From assembly GCA_017937385.1 (NCBI GenBank), contig JAGBDR010000016.1, positions 45,803 to 109,802 on the forward strand: a stretch of 64,000 nt of DNA, in the 5' to 3' direction. Numbering within the stretch: the first letter of the stretch is position 1; each line of letters begins with the position of its first letter. The notes below the pieces were generated by a model, which saw only the letters and a list, made by a program, of their open reading frames with translations, did not search any database and was not told where the DNA came from. Of this stretch, positions 41,738 through 51,003 are shown piece after piece. This DNA is from Parabacteroides sp. Lineage in GTDB: Bacteria; Bacteroidota; Bacteroidia; Bacteroidales; Tannerellaceae. The position numbers and the translations under genes were made by a program.

Positions 41738-44362
41738 ATGAAAACAACACTCTTATTGCTTCTCCTCTTTTGGGTAGGCAGCGGTTCGGCCGAAACGTTT
41801 GCGCCCTATACTCCCGACTCCTTGAAAAAGGGCGATTGGGTGGAAATCGAGTCGGTCCATTATTATCCTTACGTGGCTCCGGGTATCGAAGAACAAGTGC
41901 CTTGGCGGGCGGAAAATATCCGGCGGATCGTCTTTAAGGCGACCGTGACGGAGTTGGATGAACGTAGCCTTACTTTCGATTATACGTTCCAGAACCTGTA
42001 TGATTGTCGGAACGATACCGAAAAGCCCGGCTTCTACTACTTTGACAGCCGCTATCAGCAAGATTTTGCGTTCGACCATGAACTGGTCGGCAAACAGGTC
42101 CTGCGCGTCACATACGACCGGGACAGCCGGAAAGCACATACTTTTGACGGACAGGAAACGGTCTTTTCCTACACGAAAAACTATGTTCCTTTCGGAGTAA
42201 GACAGGCCGGGCTATCCGCCTATCCGGAAATAACCGTCCGGGATTCCATCCTCTTGGACCAATGGCTGATGCCGGCAGCCCGGGAGATTCTTGCCGGTTG
42301 GCAAAAAGACGGGATGCCCCGGCTGGCATCCGGCACGCGGGTCATCGACGCTTCGTTCGCCCTACCTCCGAATACGGAGTTTACGTGCAGCTATGTCAAT
42401 TTCGACTTGTCGGACGCTTCGGACATCCACAAAAAGATATTCATCCCCTATCCGACCGAATACAAAGTGGGCGAACGGGTGACGCTCTTGCTCACTCCGG
42501 GAGATTCCATCACACAAGACAAAGAGCGGTTTGCTCAGACGCATATCCGGCATTACGAGGGACGGGGGAGCTTGCAAAACAATTTGCAATATAATATGCA
42601 GCGGTTTGCCGATCCCCATAACCCGTACACATTGGGTTGGGGCCCCATGACACCCGACCAAGTCAGAAAGGCGTTTCAAATCCGGGATTCCCTTTTTCAA
42701 AAGGCCTTGGAGACGGAGCTCAAACATCTGGATCCGTATTGGAGAAAGGTATTCGAGCGTTCGGAGCGATATTTTGAAGGGATGTTCGTATTGGAGGTTT
42801 ATATACATGCCTCGGACAAGCAGGATTGGCTAAAGAGCGGTTTGCTTGATTGGCAAGCGCCCTATTTCACATCGCTCAATCCGCTTATCGACGTCGCATA
42901 TAGTTTGAAAAGAGCGAACACGGCGACCTACGATTATTTCTTGTACGCCTATTCCATCTATAAGAAGCAAGCGCTTAAATCAGACAACCTGTGTTTGGAC
43001 AAACAAAGAGAAATCTCTCCACAAGAAGAGTATATCATCAGCAAACAACTCTTCTCCGGTTATCCGAAATACATGGCAATATGCTCTACAATCCAGCTGC
43101 TGATGCATGGCAACATGCTATCCGAAATAGAAGAAGACTATCAGGATTTCATCCGCTCCTGTCCCGATACCAGCCTGACCAACCGGCTAAAAATGACATA
43201 CGACAGACTATCCCCTTTCGAAACCGGGAAGAATATCCGGGAAAGCGGACTTCTGATAGCCGATAGCCTGCACTTGGTGAAAGGAAGCGACCGGAAATAC
43301 ATCCTGTTGTTTTTATCCACAAGAGAACAAGGGCTTCCGGCACCCAACCTCCGAAACGCACTCGATTTCAAAAAGCGTCTCGAATCGGAAGGGCTTGCCT
43401 CCATCGTGCGACTTGAGCTATATTCCAAGTTCCAGTCCAACAATGCCCAACAAGTAAAGCCCTTCAAAGCCATTTCCGACCGACAAATGGAGGAATTAAG
43501 AGATAAGAAACTCGGCCCCACGACGATCCTGATGCGTGAAGATGGAACCATCCTCCACCGGCAATTTACGAATTGGGAATTTGATCCCGCCCCCGCTTTA
43601 GAAGCCCTCCGAAACGACCTGAGGCGGAAAGACGAATCTTTCAACGACTTCCTGAAAGGATTCAAGAAAGGGGTCATCGGAACATTTCTAATCGCGGCAA
43701 TCATCGGTACTGCCTATTATTTCCGGATGAAGGGGAAGCAAAAGAAGGAGCGTAACCGCCGCCGGATCCGTGAGCTCGAACTACGCGCCATCCGTTCGCA
43801 GATGAACCCGCATTTCATTTTCAATGCGCTCAGCTCGATCCAGAATCTGATCAACCGCTCGGCCAATCAGGAGGCGAACAAGTACCTGATCGACTTCTCA
43901 CGCCTGTTGCGGAAAGTGCTGGCGACTTCCGAAAAGGAACTGGTGCCCCTCTCCGACGAGATCGAACAATTGCAGCTCTACCTGAAGCTCGAACAACTCC
44001 GTTTCCCCTTCTCCTACTCGCTGACGGTAGACACGACCCTCGAACCGGATGCAATCGAGATTCCGGGGATGCTGATACAACCTTTCGTCGAGAACGCCGT
44101 CAAACACGGAATTGCTCCGCGTGGTACGGGTGAAATCATAATTCGATTATCTTTGCAAGACCGGTTGTTGATTATCGACATCATCGACGACGGCCCCGGA
44201 ATCGAAACGGAAACGGGAAGCGGTTTCGGGATCCGCGCCATCAGCAACGAGTTTGAGATATTAAAAGAGTTGTACAATACGGAAATCGGCATAACAATCG
44301 AAAACAGGCAGAAGAAAGAATCCGTTTCCGGTTGCCATGTCCGGCTATCCATTCCTTTATAA
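41738..44362 (+). CDS. LytS-type sensor histidine kinase with periplasmic thioredoxin-like region
   Basis: From 41738 the 874-residue protein has a signal/first helix (to about residue 18), a long periplasmic part, a membrane helix near residue 645 (GVIGTFLIAAIIGTAYYF) and a LytS-family cytoplasmic domain. His692 in NPHFIFNALSS is the phosphorylation site and Asn786 in PFVENAVKHG is the N box; the G boxes are DDGPGI and GSGFGI. The outer part just before the helix (YILLFLSTREQG, then GPTTILMREDG) resembles a thioredoxin-fold domain without a CxxC pair, so it is probably a protein-binding or lipoprotein-like sensor. The regulator gene starts 8 bp downstream. Confidence 0.85.
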   Translation: MKTTLLLLLLFWVGSGSAETFAPYTPDSLKKGDWVEIESVHYYPYVAPGIEEQVPWRAENIRRIVFKATVTELDERSLTFDYTFQNLYDCRNDTEKPGFYYFDSRYQQDFAFDHELVGKQVLRVTYDRDSRKAHTFDGQETVFSYTKNYVPFGVRQAGLSAYPEITVRDSILLDQWLMPAAREILAGWQKDGMPRLASGTRVIDASFALPPNTEFTCSYVNFDLSDASDIHKKIFIPYPTEYKVGERVTLLLTPGDSITQDKERFAQTHIRHYEGRGSLQNNLQYNMQRFADPHNPYTLGWGPMTPDQVRKAFQIRDSLFQKALETELKHLDPYWRKVFERSERYFEGMFVLEVYIHASDKQDWLKSGLLDWQAPYFTSLNPLIDVAYSLKRANTATYDYFLYAYSIYKKQALKSDNLCLDKQREISPQEEYIISKQLFSGYPKYMAICSTIQLLMHGNMLSEIEEDYQDFIRSCPDTSLTNRLKMTYDRLSPFETGKNIRESGLLIADSLHLVKGSDRKYILLFLSTREQGLPAPNLRNALDFKKRLESEGLASIVRLELYSKFQSNNAQQVKPFKAISDRQMEELRDKKLGPTTILMREDGTILHRQFTNWEFDPAPALEALRNDLRRKDESFNDFLKGFKKGVIGTFLIAAIIGTAYYFRMKGKQKKERNRRRIRELELRAIRSQMNPHFIFNALSSIQNLINRSANQEANKYLIDFSRLLRKVLATSEKELVPLSDEIEQLQLYLKLEQLRFPFSYSLTVDTTLEPDAIEIPGMLIQPFVENAVKHGIAPRGTGEIIIRLSLQDRLLIIDIIDDGPGIETETGSGFGIRAISNEFEILKELYNTEIGITIENRQKKESVSGCHVRLSIPL

Positions 44363-44370
44363 GACATAAT

Positions 44371-45126
44371 ATGGGCACAAAAATAAGTGCAGCAATCGTA
44401 GATGACGAACAGGGGAACCGGGAGAACCTGTTCCACATGATCGGGCACTATTGTCCGCAAATCAAAATATCGGCCGTTTGCAACTCCGTCACCGAAGCCT
44501 GCGCCGTGTTGCCCGAAGCGAAACCGGATATTCTTTTTCTGGATATCCGGTTGGGCGACGATACCGGATTCTCCCTTTTGGGCAGCCTCCCGGAGATTCC
44601 TTTTGAAGTGATCTTCGTCACCGCCTACGACAACTATGCGATCCAGGCCATCCGCTTCAGTGCGCTCGACTATTTGTTGAAGCCGATCGACCCGGAAGAG
44701 CTGGTACATGCCGTAGACAAGGCGGTCCAAGTCGTTCTCCGGAAACAGGAGAACAGGCGGATGCTGAACCTTCTGCAAAACGTACAGGCATTGGACAAAC
44801 AGAAGAAAATAGCCCTGTCGGTCGCCGATAAGATAGAGTTTGTCGAAATCGGCTCCATCATCCGTTGCGAATCGGAAAGCAACTACACGACTTTCTATCT
44901 GAAGTCGGGAGAAAGACTGATCGTATCGAAAACGCTCAAGGAGTTCGACGAATTGCTGACGCCCTACCACTTCCTCCGCGTCCACCAATCGCACCTGATC
45001 AACCTGGATGAAATCAAAAGCTTCATCAAAAGTGATGGCGGATATATACGCATGAAAGACGGCTCCTCGGTCAGCATTTCCCGCCAACGGCGGAACTATG
45101 TGCTGGAGGTACTGAAGGAATTATAA
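44371..45126 (+). CDS. LytTR-family response regulator
   Basis: The ATG at 44371 gives 251 residues: a receiver domain with acidic pocket Asp11-Asp12, phosphoacceptor Asp58 (LFLDIR), Thr in FVTAYD and Lys in YLLKPID, then a LytTR DNA-binding domain from about residue 150 (SIIRCESESNYTTFYLKSGE, FLRVHQSHLINL). LytTR domains bind two short direct repeats spaced one site per about 21 bp, which is what is seen before the kinase gene and before the small lipoprotein gene. It is the second gene of the operon; the longer frame to 44332 overlaps the kinase end. Confidence 0.93.
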   Translation: MGTKISAAIVDDEQGNRENLFHMIGHYCPQIKISAVCNSVTEACAVLPEAKPDILFLDIRLGDDTGFSLLGSLPEIPFEVIFVTAYDNYAIQAIRFSALDYLLKPIDPEELVHAVDKAVQVVLRKQENRRMLNLLQNVQALDKQKKIALSVADKIEFVEIGSIIRCESESNYTTFYLKSGERLIVSKTLKEFDELLTPYHFLRVHQSHLINLDEIKSFIKSDGGYIRMKDGSSVSISRQRRNYVLEVLKEL

Positions 45127-45146
45127 ACGCATTGCGGGAGGTATCT

Positions 45147-45569
45147 TTATTCCTTATACTTCAGGTCGAAACGACCTTTCGACACGCGTCCGCCCTCGAA
45201 AGTGCCGCTGAACACACCGTCCGACATACGGGAGATGTAGACTTGGCCGTCTTCCAGCTTCTGATTCTCAAAGGAAGCATTCTTATACGGACAGGTTTCG
45301 CCCGCCTTAGGAGCGACCACCGTAAAACGGATATACGAATCGAAGCCGACCTGTGCCGAAACCGTCATGCCGGAGTCCTCTCCCCGCTCCTCGTATGCAG
45401 CATTCGGCAATCCCCACCGGCCACTTGTATATACCCAGCCATCGACCAAGCAACCGAACGTATTTGCCCCGGTCGCAGTCACTTCGGGCATAATCGTCGG
45501 ATCGACCGATTCATTCTCTTCACAGGCCACACAAAACAGCAACAAACAAATCAATAACAGATGTTTCAT
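45147..45569 (-). CDS. Lipoprotein of unknown function
   Basis: MKHLLLICLLLFCVAC is a lipoprotein signal with Cys16. The remaining ~124 residues start with an acidic linker and contain GANTFGCLVDGWVYTSGRW, a pattern that recalls the DUF6252 group of Bacteroidota lipoproteins, though I hold that only loosely. The rest looks all-beta. A start two codons earlier (45575) is possible. It follows the outer-membrane barrel gene by 12 bp or less on the same strand, so the two probably form one surface unit. It converges on the response-regulator gene with a 20-bp gap. Confidence 0.7.
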   Translation of the reverse strand: MKHLLLICLLLFCVACEENESVDPTIMPEVTATGANTFGCLVDGWVYTSGRWGLPNAAYEERGEDSGMTVSAQVGFDSYIRFTVVAPKAGETCPYKNASFENQKLEDGQVYISRMSDGVFSGTFEGGRVSKGRFDLKYKE

Positions 45570-45581
45570 AACCATATCTGA

Positions 45582-46241
45582 TTAAAAATGCAAATTCATA
45601 CCGAATAATAAAGACAAATGGGAAAAACACCCTCCGCCGTCACTCAATTCAGGAGCGTTGACCTGCCATTTCTGGCCATGATAGCGAACCGAATAGCTAT
45701 CGGAAGAAGTAACAACCCAATTCAACCGGGCGGAAACACCCATACACGGAGCAAGGAGATATTCACCCCCTGCCGACAGGTTACAAGCCAGTTTATTCAT
45801 GGAGACCTCCCGAGTCTTGCCGTACACGACACTTTTATCTTTATAATGCTGATATCCTGCTCCGGCCGATAAGGACAGATGGTGGTTCCGTTTCATCATG
45901 AACAAAGCAAGCTGAGGTGCGATATAATGCATCTGAATGTTGTCGGAACTTTCATCATGTGTGTTTGCATAGCGCCCACCTTGATAGGTCAGTCCGGGGG
46001 CAAGTTTAAATGAATCGAAAGGATGGGTGTCGCCTAAGAAATAATAGTCGGCATCCCACGCGATCCCGTTACGCAGGGCATTCCGATAAGCATCGGAGTG
46101 GTTCGTAATCCCAATCATTTTTCCCAAATACCAGGAAGGTCCTGCATGAACGGAGAGCACCGACTTCCTGACAGGCGGTTCCTGGGCAGCAACCGACGCG
46201 ACTTGCATCCATAGCCCAAGTAAAAACACATACTTTTTCAT
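45582..46241 (-). CDS. Outer-membrane beta-barrel protein
   Basis: A signal peptide (MKKYVFLLGLWMQVASVAAQ) precedes about 200 residues with alternating polar and hydrophobic strands (SVLSVHAGPSWYLGK, HLSLSAGAGYQHY, CNLSAGGEYLL, VSARLNWVVTS) and the terminal LLFGMNLHF, which ends in the C-terminal Phe used for barrel assembly. It has 219 residues, so an 8- to 10-strand barrel is likely. No enzymatic motif is visible. The start at 46241 is chosen for the signal peptide; the longer frame to 46319 is upstream sequence. Its partner is the lipoprotein gene downstream. Confidence 0.75.
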   Translation of the reverse strand: MKKYVFLLGLWMQVASVAAQEPPVRKSVLSVHAGPSWYLGKMIGITNHSDAYRNALRNGIAWDADYYFLGDTHPFDSFKLAPGLTYQGGRYANTHDESSDNIQMHYIAPQLALFMMKRNHHLSLSAGAGYQHYKDKSVVYGKTREVSMNKLACNLSAGGEYLLAPCMGVSARLNWVVTSSDSYSVRYHGQKWQVNAPELSDGGGCFSHLSLLFGMNLHF

Positions 46242-46387
46242 ACCTTTTCTTTTAGACTTAATATAAGTAAGATGGTCATGGCTGCCGGAACGCTGCATAC
46301 CGCCATTGATAAGTCTCATCGAACCTTAACGAAACAAAGCATAAGCAAAATATTCTTTGGGATGATGACCGAAAGGCCGAGTATGAC

Positions 46388-46395
46388 TATCTTTG
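46388..46395 (+). promoter_or_regulatory. -7 promoter box for mnmG
   Basis: TATCTTTG, 26 bases before the ATG at 46422. Confidence 0.5.
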
Positions 46396-46421
46396 CACAA
46401 GAAACAAAGACAATTAGGACA

Positions 46422-48299
46422 ATGACTTTCAATTACGATGTGATCGTGGTAGGTGCCGGTCATGCAGGCTGTGAAGCCGCAGCGGCTGCCGCCAATTTAG
46501 GTTCGAAGACACTTCTCATTACAATGGATATGAACAAGATTGCACAGATGAGTTGCAATCCGGCGGTGGGAGGTATCGCCAAAGGACAGATTGTCCGTGA
46601 AATCGATGCGTTCGGCGGTTATATGGGAATTGTGACAGACCGGACCGCCATTCAGTTCCGTATGCTGAACCGGAGCAAGGGTCCGGCCATGTGGAGCCCG
46701 CGCTCCCAAAGCGACCGCGCCCGTTTCATCGAATGCTGGCGGGGTATACTGGAAAATCTTCCGAACTTATCGATCTGGCAAGATACCGTACATGAACTAT
46801 TGCTTGACGGAAAGACCGTTTGCGGTGTAAAGACCGATATGGGAGTCGAGTTCCATGCCAAAAGCGTAGTCTTGACAAACGGGACTTTCCTGAACGGGCT
46901 TATGCACATCGGGCGGACACAGATCAGAGGCGGGCGTATTGCGGAACCGGCGGCGACCGGACTGACTGAACAATTAGTTTCACTCGGTATCCGGTCCGCA
47001 CGCATGAAGACCGGGACGCCGGTACGTATTGATGCCCGGAGCGTACATTTCGATGAAATGGCGGAGCAGCCCGGTGAAAACGATTTCCATAAATTCTCTT
47101 ATATGGACACGTCGCACCGCGTCTTGAAACAACTCAGTTGCTGGACGACGTTTACCAATGAAGCCTGCCACGACATTTTGCGGCAGGGTCTCCCCGACTC
47201 CCCGTTGTATAACGGGCAGATCCAGAGCATCGGCCCACGCTACTGTCCGAGCATCGAGACGAAGATCGTGACGTTTGCCGACAAACCCCAGCATCAGCTT
47301 TTCTTGGAGCCGGAAGGCGAAACGACACAGGAATACTACCTGAACGGCTTCTCCTCTTCCCTCCCGTTGGATATCCAGCTGCGTGCCCTGCAACAGATCC
47401 CGGCATTCCGCGACATACAGATCTATCGTCCGGGATATGCCATCGAATATGATTTTTTTGATCCTACACAACTCCACCACAATTTGGAGACCAAGCAGAT
47501 CCGCAACCTGTTCTTTGCCGGACAGATCAACGGGACGACCGGATATGAGGAAGCTGGCGGACAAGGATTGCTAGCCGGTATCAATGCACATATCAATTGC
47601 CATGGCGGAGAACCGTTCGTGTTAGGACGTAACGAAGCCTATATCGGTGTGTTGATCGACGACCTTGTCACGAAAGGTGTGGACGAGCCCTACCGGATGT
47701 TTACCTCGCGTGCCGAATACCGGATTTTGCTCCGTCAGGATGATGCGGATATGCGTTTGACGGAAAAATCATATCATCTCGGTTTGGCCAAACAGGACCG
47801 CTATGAATTGCTGAAAGAGAAAAAGGCAAGCCGGGACGCGATCATTTCCTTTGCAGAAAACTACTCCATTAAACCGCACTATATAAACAGTGGTCTGGAG
47901 GCTTTGGGCACTACCCCACTCGCACATGGCTGCAAACTGATCGAACTGATTCCGCGTCCGCAAATCACGTTGGAAAATATCGCGGAACTGGTCCCTGCAT
48001 TCCGGACAGAATTGGACAAGGTTCCTGTTTCACGAAAAGAGGAGATTGTCGAAGCGGCGGAAATCCTAATCAAGTATAGCGGTTATATCCGCCGCGAACA
48101 GATCATCGCCGACAAGATAAACCGCCTGGAGAATATCCATATCAAAGGCAAGTTCGACTATAATTCGATCCAGTCCTTATCGACGGAAGCCCGCCAGAAG
48201 CTGACTCGGATAGATCCGGATACCATTGCCCAGGCAAGCCGTATCCCAGGTATCTCCCCAAGCGACATCAACATCCTTTTGGTGATGTTAGGACGTTAA
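46422..48299 (+). CDS. mnmG: tRNA uridine-5-carboxymethylaminomethyl modification enzyme MnmG (GidA)
   Basis: The 625-residue protein starts MTFNYDVIVVGAGHAGCEAA, the FAD-binding motif of MnmG, followed by the signatures CNPAVGGIAKG and GPAMWSPRSQSDR, later FAGQINGTTGYEEAGGQGLLAGINA, and the C-terminal helical region. With MnmE it adds the carboxymethylaminomethyl group at U34 of several tRNAs. The 50-residue upstream extension was rejected; it crosses the -7 box at 46388. It is followed by a canonical parS sequence and then uvrC, consistent with the frequent location of gidA near the replication origin. Confidence 0.96.
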   Translation: MTFNYDVIVVGAGHAGCEAAAAAANLGSKTLLITMDMNKIAQMSCNPAVGGIAKGQIVREIDAFGGYMGIVTDRTAIQFRMLNRSKGPAMWSPRSQSDRARFIECWRGILENLPNLSIWQDTVHELLLDGKTVCGVKTDMGVEFHAKSVVLTNGTFLNGLMHIGRTQIRGGRIAEPAATGLTEQLVSLGIRSARMKTGTPVRIDARSVHFDEMAEQPGENDFHKFSYMDTSHRVLKQLSCWTTFTNEACHDILRQGLPDSPLYNGQIQSIGPRYCPSIETKIVTFADKPQHQLFLEPEGETTQEYYLNGFSSSLPLDIQLRALQQIPAFRDIQIYRPGYAIEYDFFDPTQLHHNLETKQIRNLFFAGQINGTTGYEEAGGQGLLAGINAHINCHGGEPFVLGRNEAYIGVLIDDLVTKGVDEPYRMFTSRAEYRILLRQDDADMRLTEKSYHLGLAKQDRYELLKEKKASRDAIISFAENYSIKPHYINSGLEALGTTPLAHGCKLIELIPRPQITLENIAELVPAFRTELDKVPVSRKEEIVEAAEILIKYSGYIRREQIIADKINRLENIHIKGKFDYNSIQSLSTEARQKLTRIDPDTIAQASRIPGISPSDINILLVMLGR

Positions 48300-48308
48300 A
48301 ATGTGAAA

Positions 48309-48324
48309 TGTTCCACGTGAAACA
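48309..48324. promoter_or_regulatory. parS-like centromere site
   Basis: TGTTCCACGTGAAACA is a 16-bp imperfect palindrome identical to the ParB/Spo0J parS consensus TGTTNCACGTGAAACA. It lies in the short gap between mnmG and uvrC. ParB binds such sites and spreads to organise origin segregation. No other copy was noticed in the window, and parA/parB are not here. Confidence 0.85.
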
Positions 48325-48385
48325 TTTACTTTAACATCAATAGCGTAAGAATCTGAAAATAGGATAGAAACATAAGCGAAAAGAC

Positions 48386-50191
48386 ATGAGCGCAACCGAG
48401 GAACATATAAAGAATATCCTTTCTGTCATACCGGAATCGCCAGGCTGTTACCAATATTTCGACGAGAAAGGGACGATCATCTATGTAGGTAAAGCAAAGA
48501 ACCTGAAGCGTCGTGTTTCCTCCTATTTTAACAAAGAACACGACAGTAACAAAACGCGTGTCCTGGTGAAACAGATACGGGACATCAAATATTTCGTTGT
48601 CGATACGGAAGAGGATGCACTCTTGTTGGAGAACAATCTGATCAAACAATACCGCCCCCGGTACAACGTGTTGTTGAAAGACGACAAGACCTATCCGTCC
48701 ATTGTTGTCAAGAACGAATATTTCCCACGCATATTCCAAACCCGGAACATCGTACGCGACGGTTCACGCTATTACGGTCCCTACCCTTCCATCTTCACAG
48801 CAAAAGTCATGCTGCAAATGTTGAAAGAGTTGTATCCGTTACGCACCTGCAAATACCCGCTTACTCCCGAATCCATTGCGGAAGGGCGGTATAAAGTGTG
48901 TCTCGAATACCACATCAAGCGATGCAAGGGACCTTGTGAAGGATTGCAGACATTGGAGGAGTACCAACAGAACATTTCCGAAATAAAGGAGATCCTACGT
49001 GGAAACATTTCGCAAATAAGCAAGCATCTGTACGAGGAGATGCAGAGACTGGCAGGAGAATTGCGGTTTGAGGAAGCACAGAAGATCAAAGAGAAATATG
49101 AAGTCATCGAGAATTATCGTTCCAAATCGACCGTCGTTACCCCGATGCTTCACAATATAGATGTATTTTCATTGGCTGAAAACGAAAATTCCGCTTACAT
49201 CAATTATCTGCATATCGGCAACGGAGCGATTGTGCAAGCCTATACGTTCGAGTACAAGAAGCGTTTGGACGAGTCGAAAGAGGATTTGCTCAGCTTGGGG
49301 ATCATCGAAATGCGCAACCGCTTCAAAAGTACTGCCCGTGAAATCATCGTCCCTTTTCCGTTAGATATCGCACTGGAAAATGTTTCGATCACTGTTCCGC
49401 AACGCGGAGACAAGAAGAAACTGGTGGAATTGTCGGAAATGAATGTGAAGCAATATAAGGTCGATAAACTGAAACAGGCGGAAAAACTGAATCCGGAACA
49501 ACGTAGCACACGCCTTTTAAAAGAGATACAGGACACGCTTCATCTTCCCAAACTGCCGGTTCATATCGAATGTTTCGATAACTCCAACATACAGGGAAGC
49601 GATGCAGTGGCAGCATGTGTCGTCTTTAAAATGGCGAAACCATCGAAGAAAGATTACCGAAAATACAATATCAAGACAGTCGTCGGACCGGACGATTACG
49701 CCTCCATGAAAGAGGTCGTACGTCGCCGTTACCAGCGTGCCATCACCGAAAAGGCTCCCCTGCCCGACCTGATCATCACCGACGGAGGAAAGGGACAAAT
49801 GGAGGTCGTGCGCGAAGTAATCCAAGACGAGCTGCACTTGGATATTCCGATTGCCGGACTGGCTAAAGATGGGAAACACCGGACTTCGGAGCTCCTGTTC
49901 GGTTTCCCGCCCGAGACAATCGGTATGCCGATACAAAGTTTCATGTTCAAATTCTTCACGCAAATACAAGACGAGGTGCATCGTTTCGCCATCGCTTTCC
50001 ACAAGGACAAGCGAAGCAAGAACCAGACAAAATCCGAATTGGATGCAATAAAAGGGATTGGAGAAAAGACAAAAATATTACTTTTACGCCATTTTAAGAG
50101 CGTAAAGCGAATACGCGAAGCCAGCTTCGACGAACTGAAAACCGTGGTCGGAGAAGCTAAGGCAAAAGCATTAATGGACGGTTTAAAATAG
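48386..50191 (+). CDS. uvrC: Excinuclease ABC subunit C
   Basis: The 601-residue protein has the N-terminal GIY-YIG nuclease (GCYQYFDEKGTIIYVGKAKNLKRR, residues about 19-42), a central UVR helical motif (LYEEMQRLAGELRFEEAQKI), the RNase H-like C-terminal nuclease (HIECFDNSNIQGSDAVAA, PDLIITDGGKGQM) and a terminal double helix-hairpin-helix (IKGIGEKTKILLLRHF). It cuts on both sides of UvrB-bound lesions in nucleotide excision repair. It heads a run of same-strand genes (dtd, MazG-like, deoC) with gaps of 4-17 bp, so it is probably the first gene of an operon. Confidence 0.96.
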   Translation: MSATEEHIKNILSVIPESPGCYQYFDEKGTIIYVGKAKNLKRRVSSYFNKEHDSNKTRVLVKQIRDIKYFVVDTEEDALLLENNLIKQYRPRYNVLLKDDKTYPSIVVKNEYFPRIFQTRNIVRDGSRYYGPYPSIFTAKVMLQMLKELYPLRTCKYPLTPESIAEGRYKVCLEYHIKRCKGPCEGLQTLEEYQQNISEIKEILRGNISQISKHLYEEMQRLAGELRFEEAQKIKEKYEVIENYRSKSTVVTPMLHNIDVFSLAENENSAYINYLHIGNGAIVQAYTFEYKKRLDESKEDLLSLGIIEMRNRFKSTAREIIVPFPLDIALENVSITVPQRGDKKKLVELSEMNVKQYKVDKLKQAEKLNPEQRSTRLLKEIQDTLHLPKLPVHIECFDNSNIQGSDAVAACVVFKMAKPSKKDYRKYNIKTVVGPDDYASMKEVVRRRYQRAITEKAPLPDLIITDGGKGQMEVVREVIQDELHLDIPIAGLAKDGKHRTSELLFGFPPETIGMPIQSFMFKFFTQIQDEVHRFAIAFHKDKRSKNQTKSELDAIKGIGEKTKILLLRHFKSVKRIREASFDELKTVVGEAKAKALMDGLK

Positions 50192-50208
50192 AGATTCAAA
50201 ATAAAGAT

Positions 50209-50661
50209 ATGAGAACATTGATACAACGGGTACAACACGCCTCTGTGACCATAGACGGACAGCTGAAGTCCAAAATCGGAAAAGGCCTGCTCGTATTGGT
50301 CGGTATTGAAGACCGCGACACCCAAGAAGACATCGAATGGTTGTGCAAAAAGATTGCCAACCTGCGTATTTTCGACGATGAAAACGGTATTATGAACCGT
50401 TCTGTCATCGAAACGGAAGGAGAAGTGATGGTGGTCAGCCAGTTTACCTTGCACGCCTCCACCAAGAAAGGGAACCGTCCCTCCTATATCCATGCCTCCA
50501 AACCGGACGTCGCCATCCCGATGTACGAGTCTTTTTGCGCCGAGATGGGCTTGCAAATCGGCAAGGAGGTACAGACCGGCAGGTTCGGTGCCGACATGAA
50601 AGTGGAATTGCTGAACGACGGTCCTGTCACGATCTGGATCGATTCACAAAACAAAGAATAA
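50209..50661 (+). CDS. dtd: D-aminoacyl-tRNA deacylase
   Basis: The 150-residue length and motifs MRTLIQRVQHASVTI, SQFTLHA (catalytic Thr region) and NDGPVTIWIDS (the Gly-cis-Pro gate) identify DTD, which removes D-amino acids from mischarged tRNA. It sits 17 bp after uvrC and 5 bp before the MazG-like gene on the same strand. Confidence 0.95.
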   Translation: MRTLIQRVQHASVTIDGQLKSKIGKGLLVLVGIEDRDTQEDIEWLCKKIANLRIFDDENGIMNRSVIETEGEVMVVSQFTLHASTKKGNRPSYIHASKPDVAIPMYESFCAEMGLQIGKEVQTGRFGADMKVELLNDGPVTIWIDSQNKE

Positions 50662-50666
50662 AAGAG

Positions 50667-50999
50667 ATGGAAGCAATTACGCTTAAACAGGCACAGGAAC
50701 AGGTGGACAACTGGATCCGGACGTATGGCGTCCGTTATTTCAACGAACTGACGAATATGGCCATCCTGACCGAAGAGGTCGGTGAACTCGCCCGCATCAT
50801 GGCACGTACATACGGCGAACAGTCTTTCAAGGAGAGCGACAAGCATCGTGATTTGGGCGATGAAATGGCGGATGTCTTATGGGTATTGCTCTGCCTTGCC
50901 AACCAGACCGGTGTTGACCTGACGGCAGCCTTCAAAAAGAATCTGCAAAAGAAAACGGACCGGGACAAAGAACGACATATAAACAATAAAAAACTATAA
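50667..50999 (+). CDS. MazG-like nucleotide pyrophosphohydrolase
   Basis: The ATG at 50667 yields 110 residues. The helical core LTEEVGELARIMARTYG carries the E-x2-E metal site and DLGDEMADVLWVLLCLANQ the E-x2-D half, which is the MazG fold pattern. The single-domain size fits the MazG-related dCTPase/house-cleaning group rather than full-length two-domain MazG. Expected role: hydrolysis of non-canonical or excess NTPs. It lies between dtd (5 bp) and deoC (4 bp), so it is co-transcribed with both. Confidence 0.87.
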   Translation: MEAITLKQAQEQVDNWIRTYGVRYFNELTNMAILTEEVGELARIMARTYGEQSFKESDKHRDLGDEMADVLWVLLCLANQTGVDLTAAFKKNLQKKTDRDKERHINNKKL

Positions 51000-51003
51000 G
51001 AGT

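Noticed and set aside
44014-45087. 357-residue minus-strand open frame over the two-component genes
   Set aside because: Crosses the boundary of two well-supported plus-strand genes and lacks any recognisable motif.
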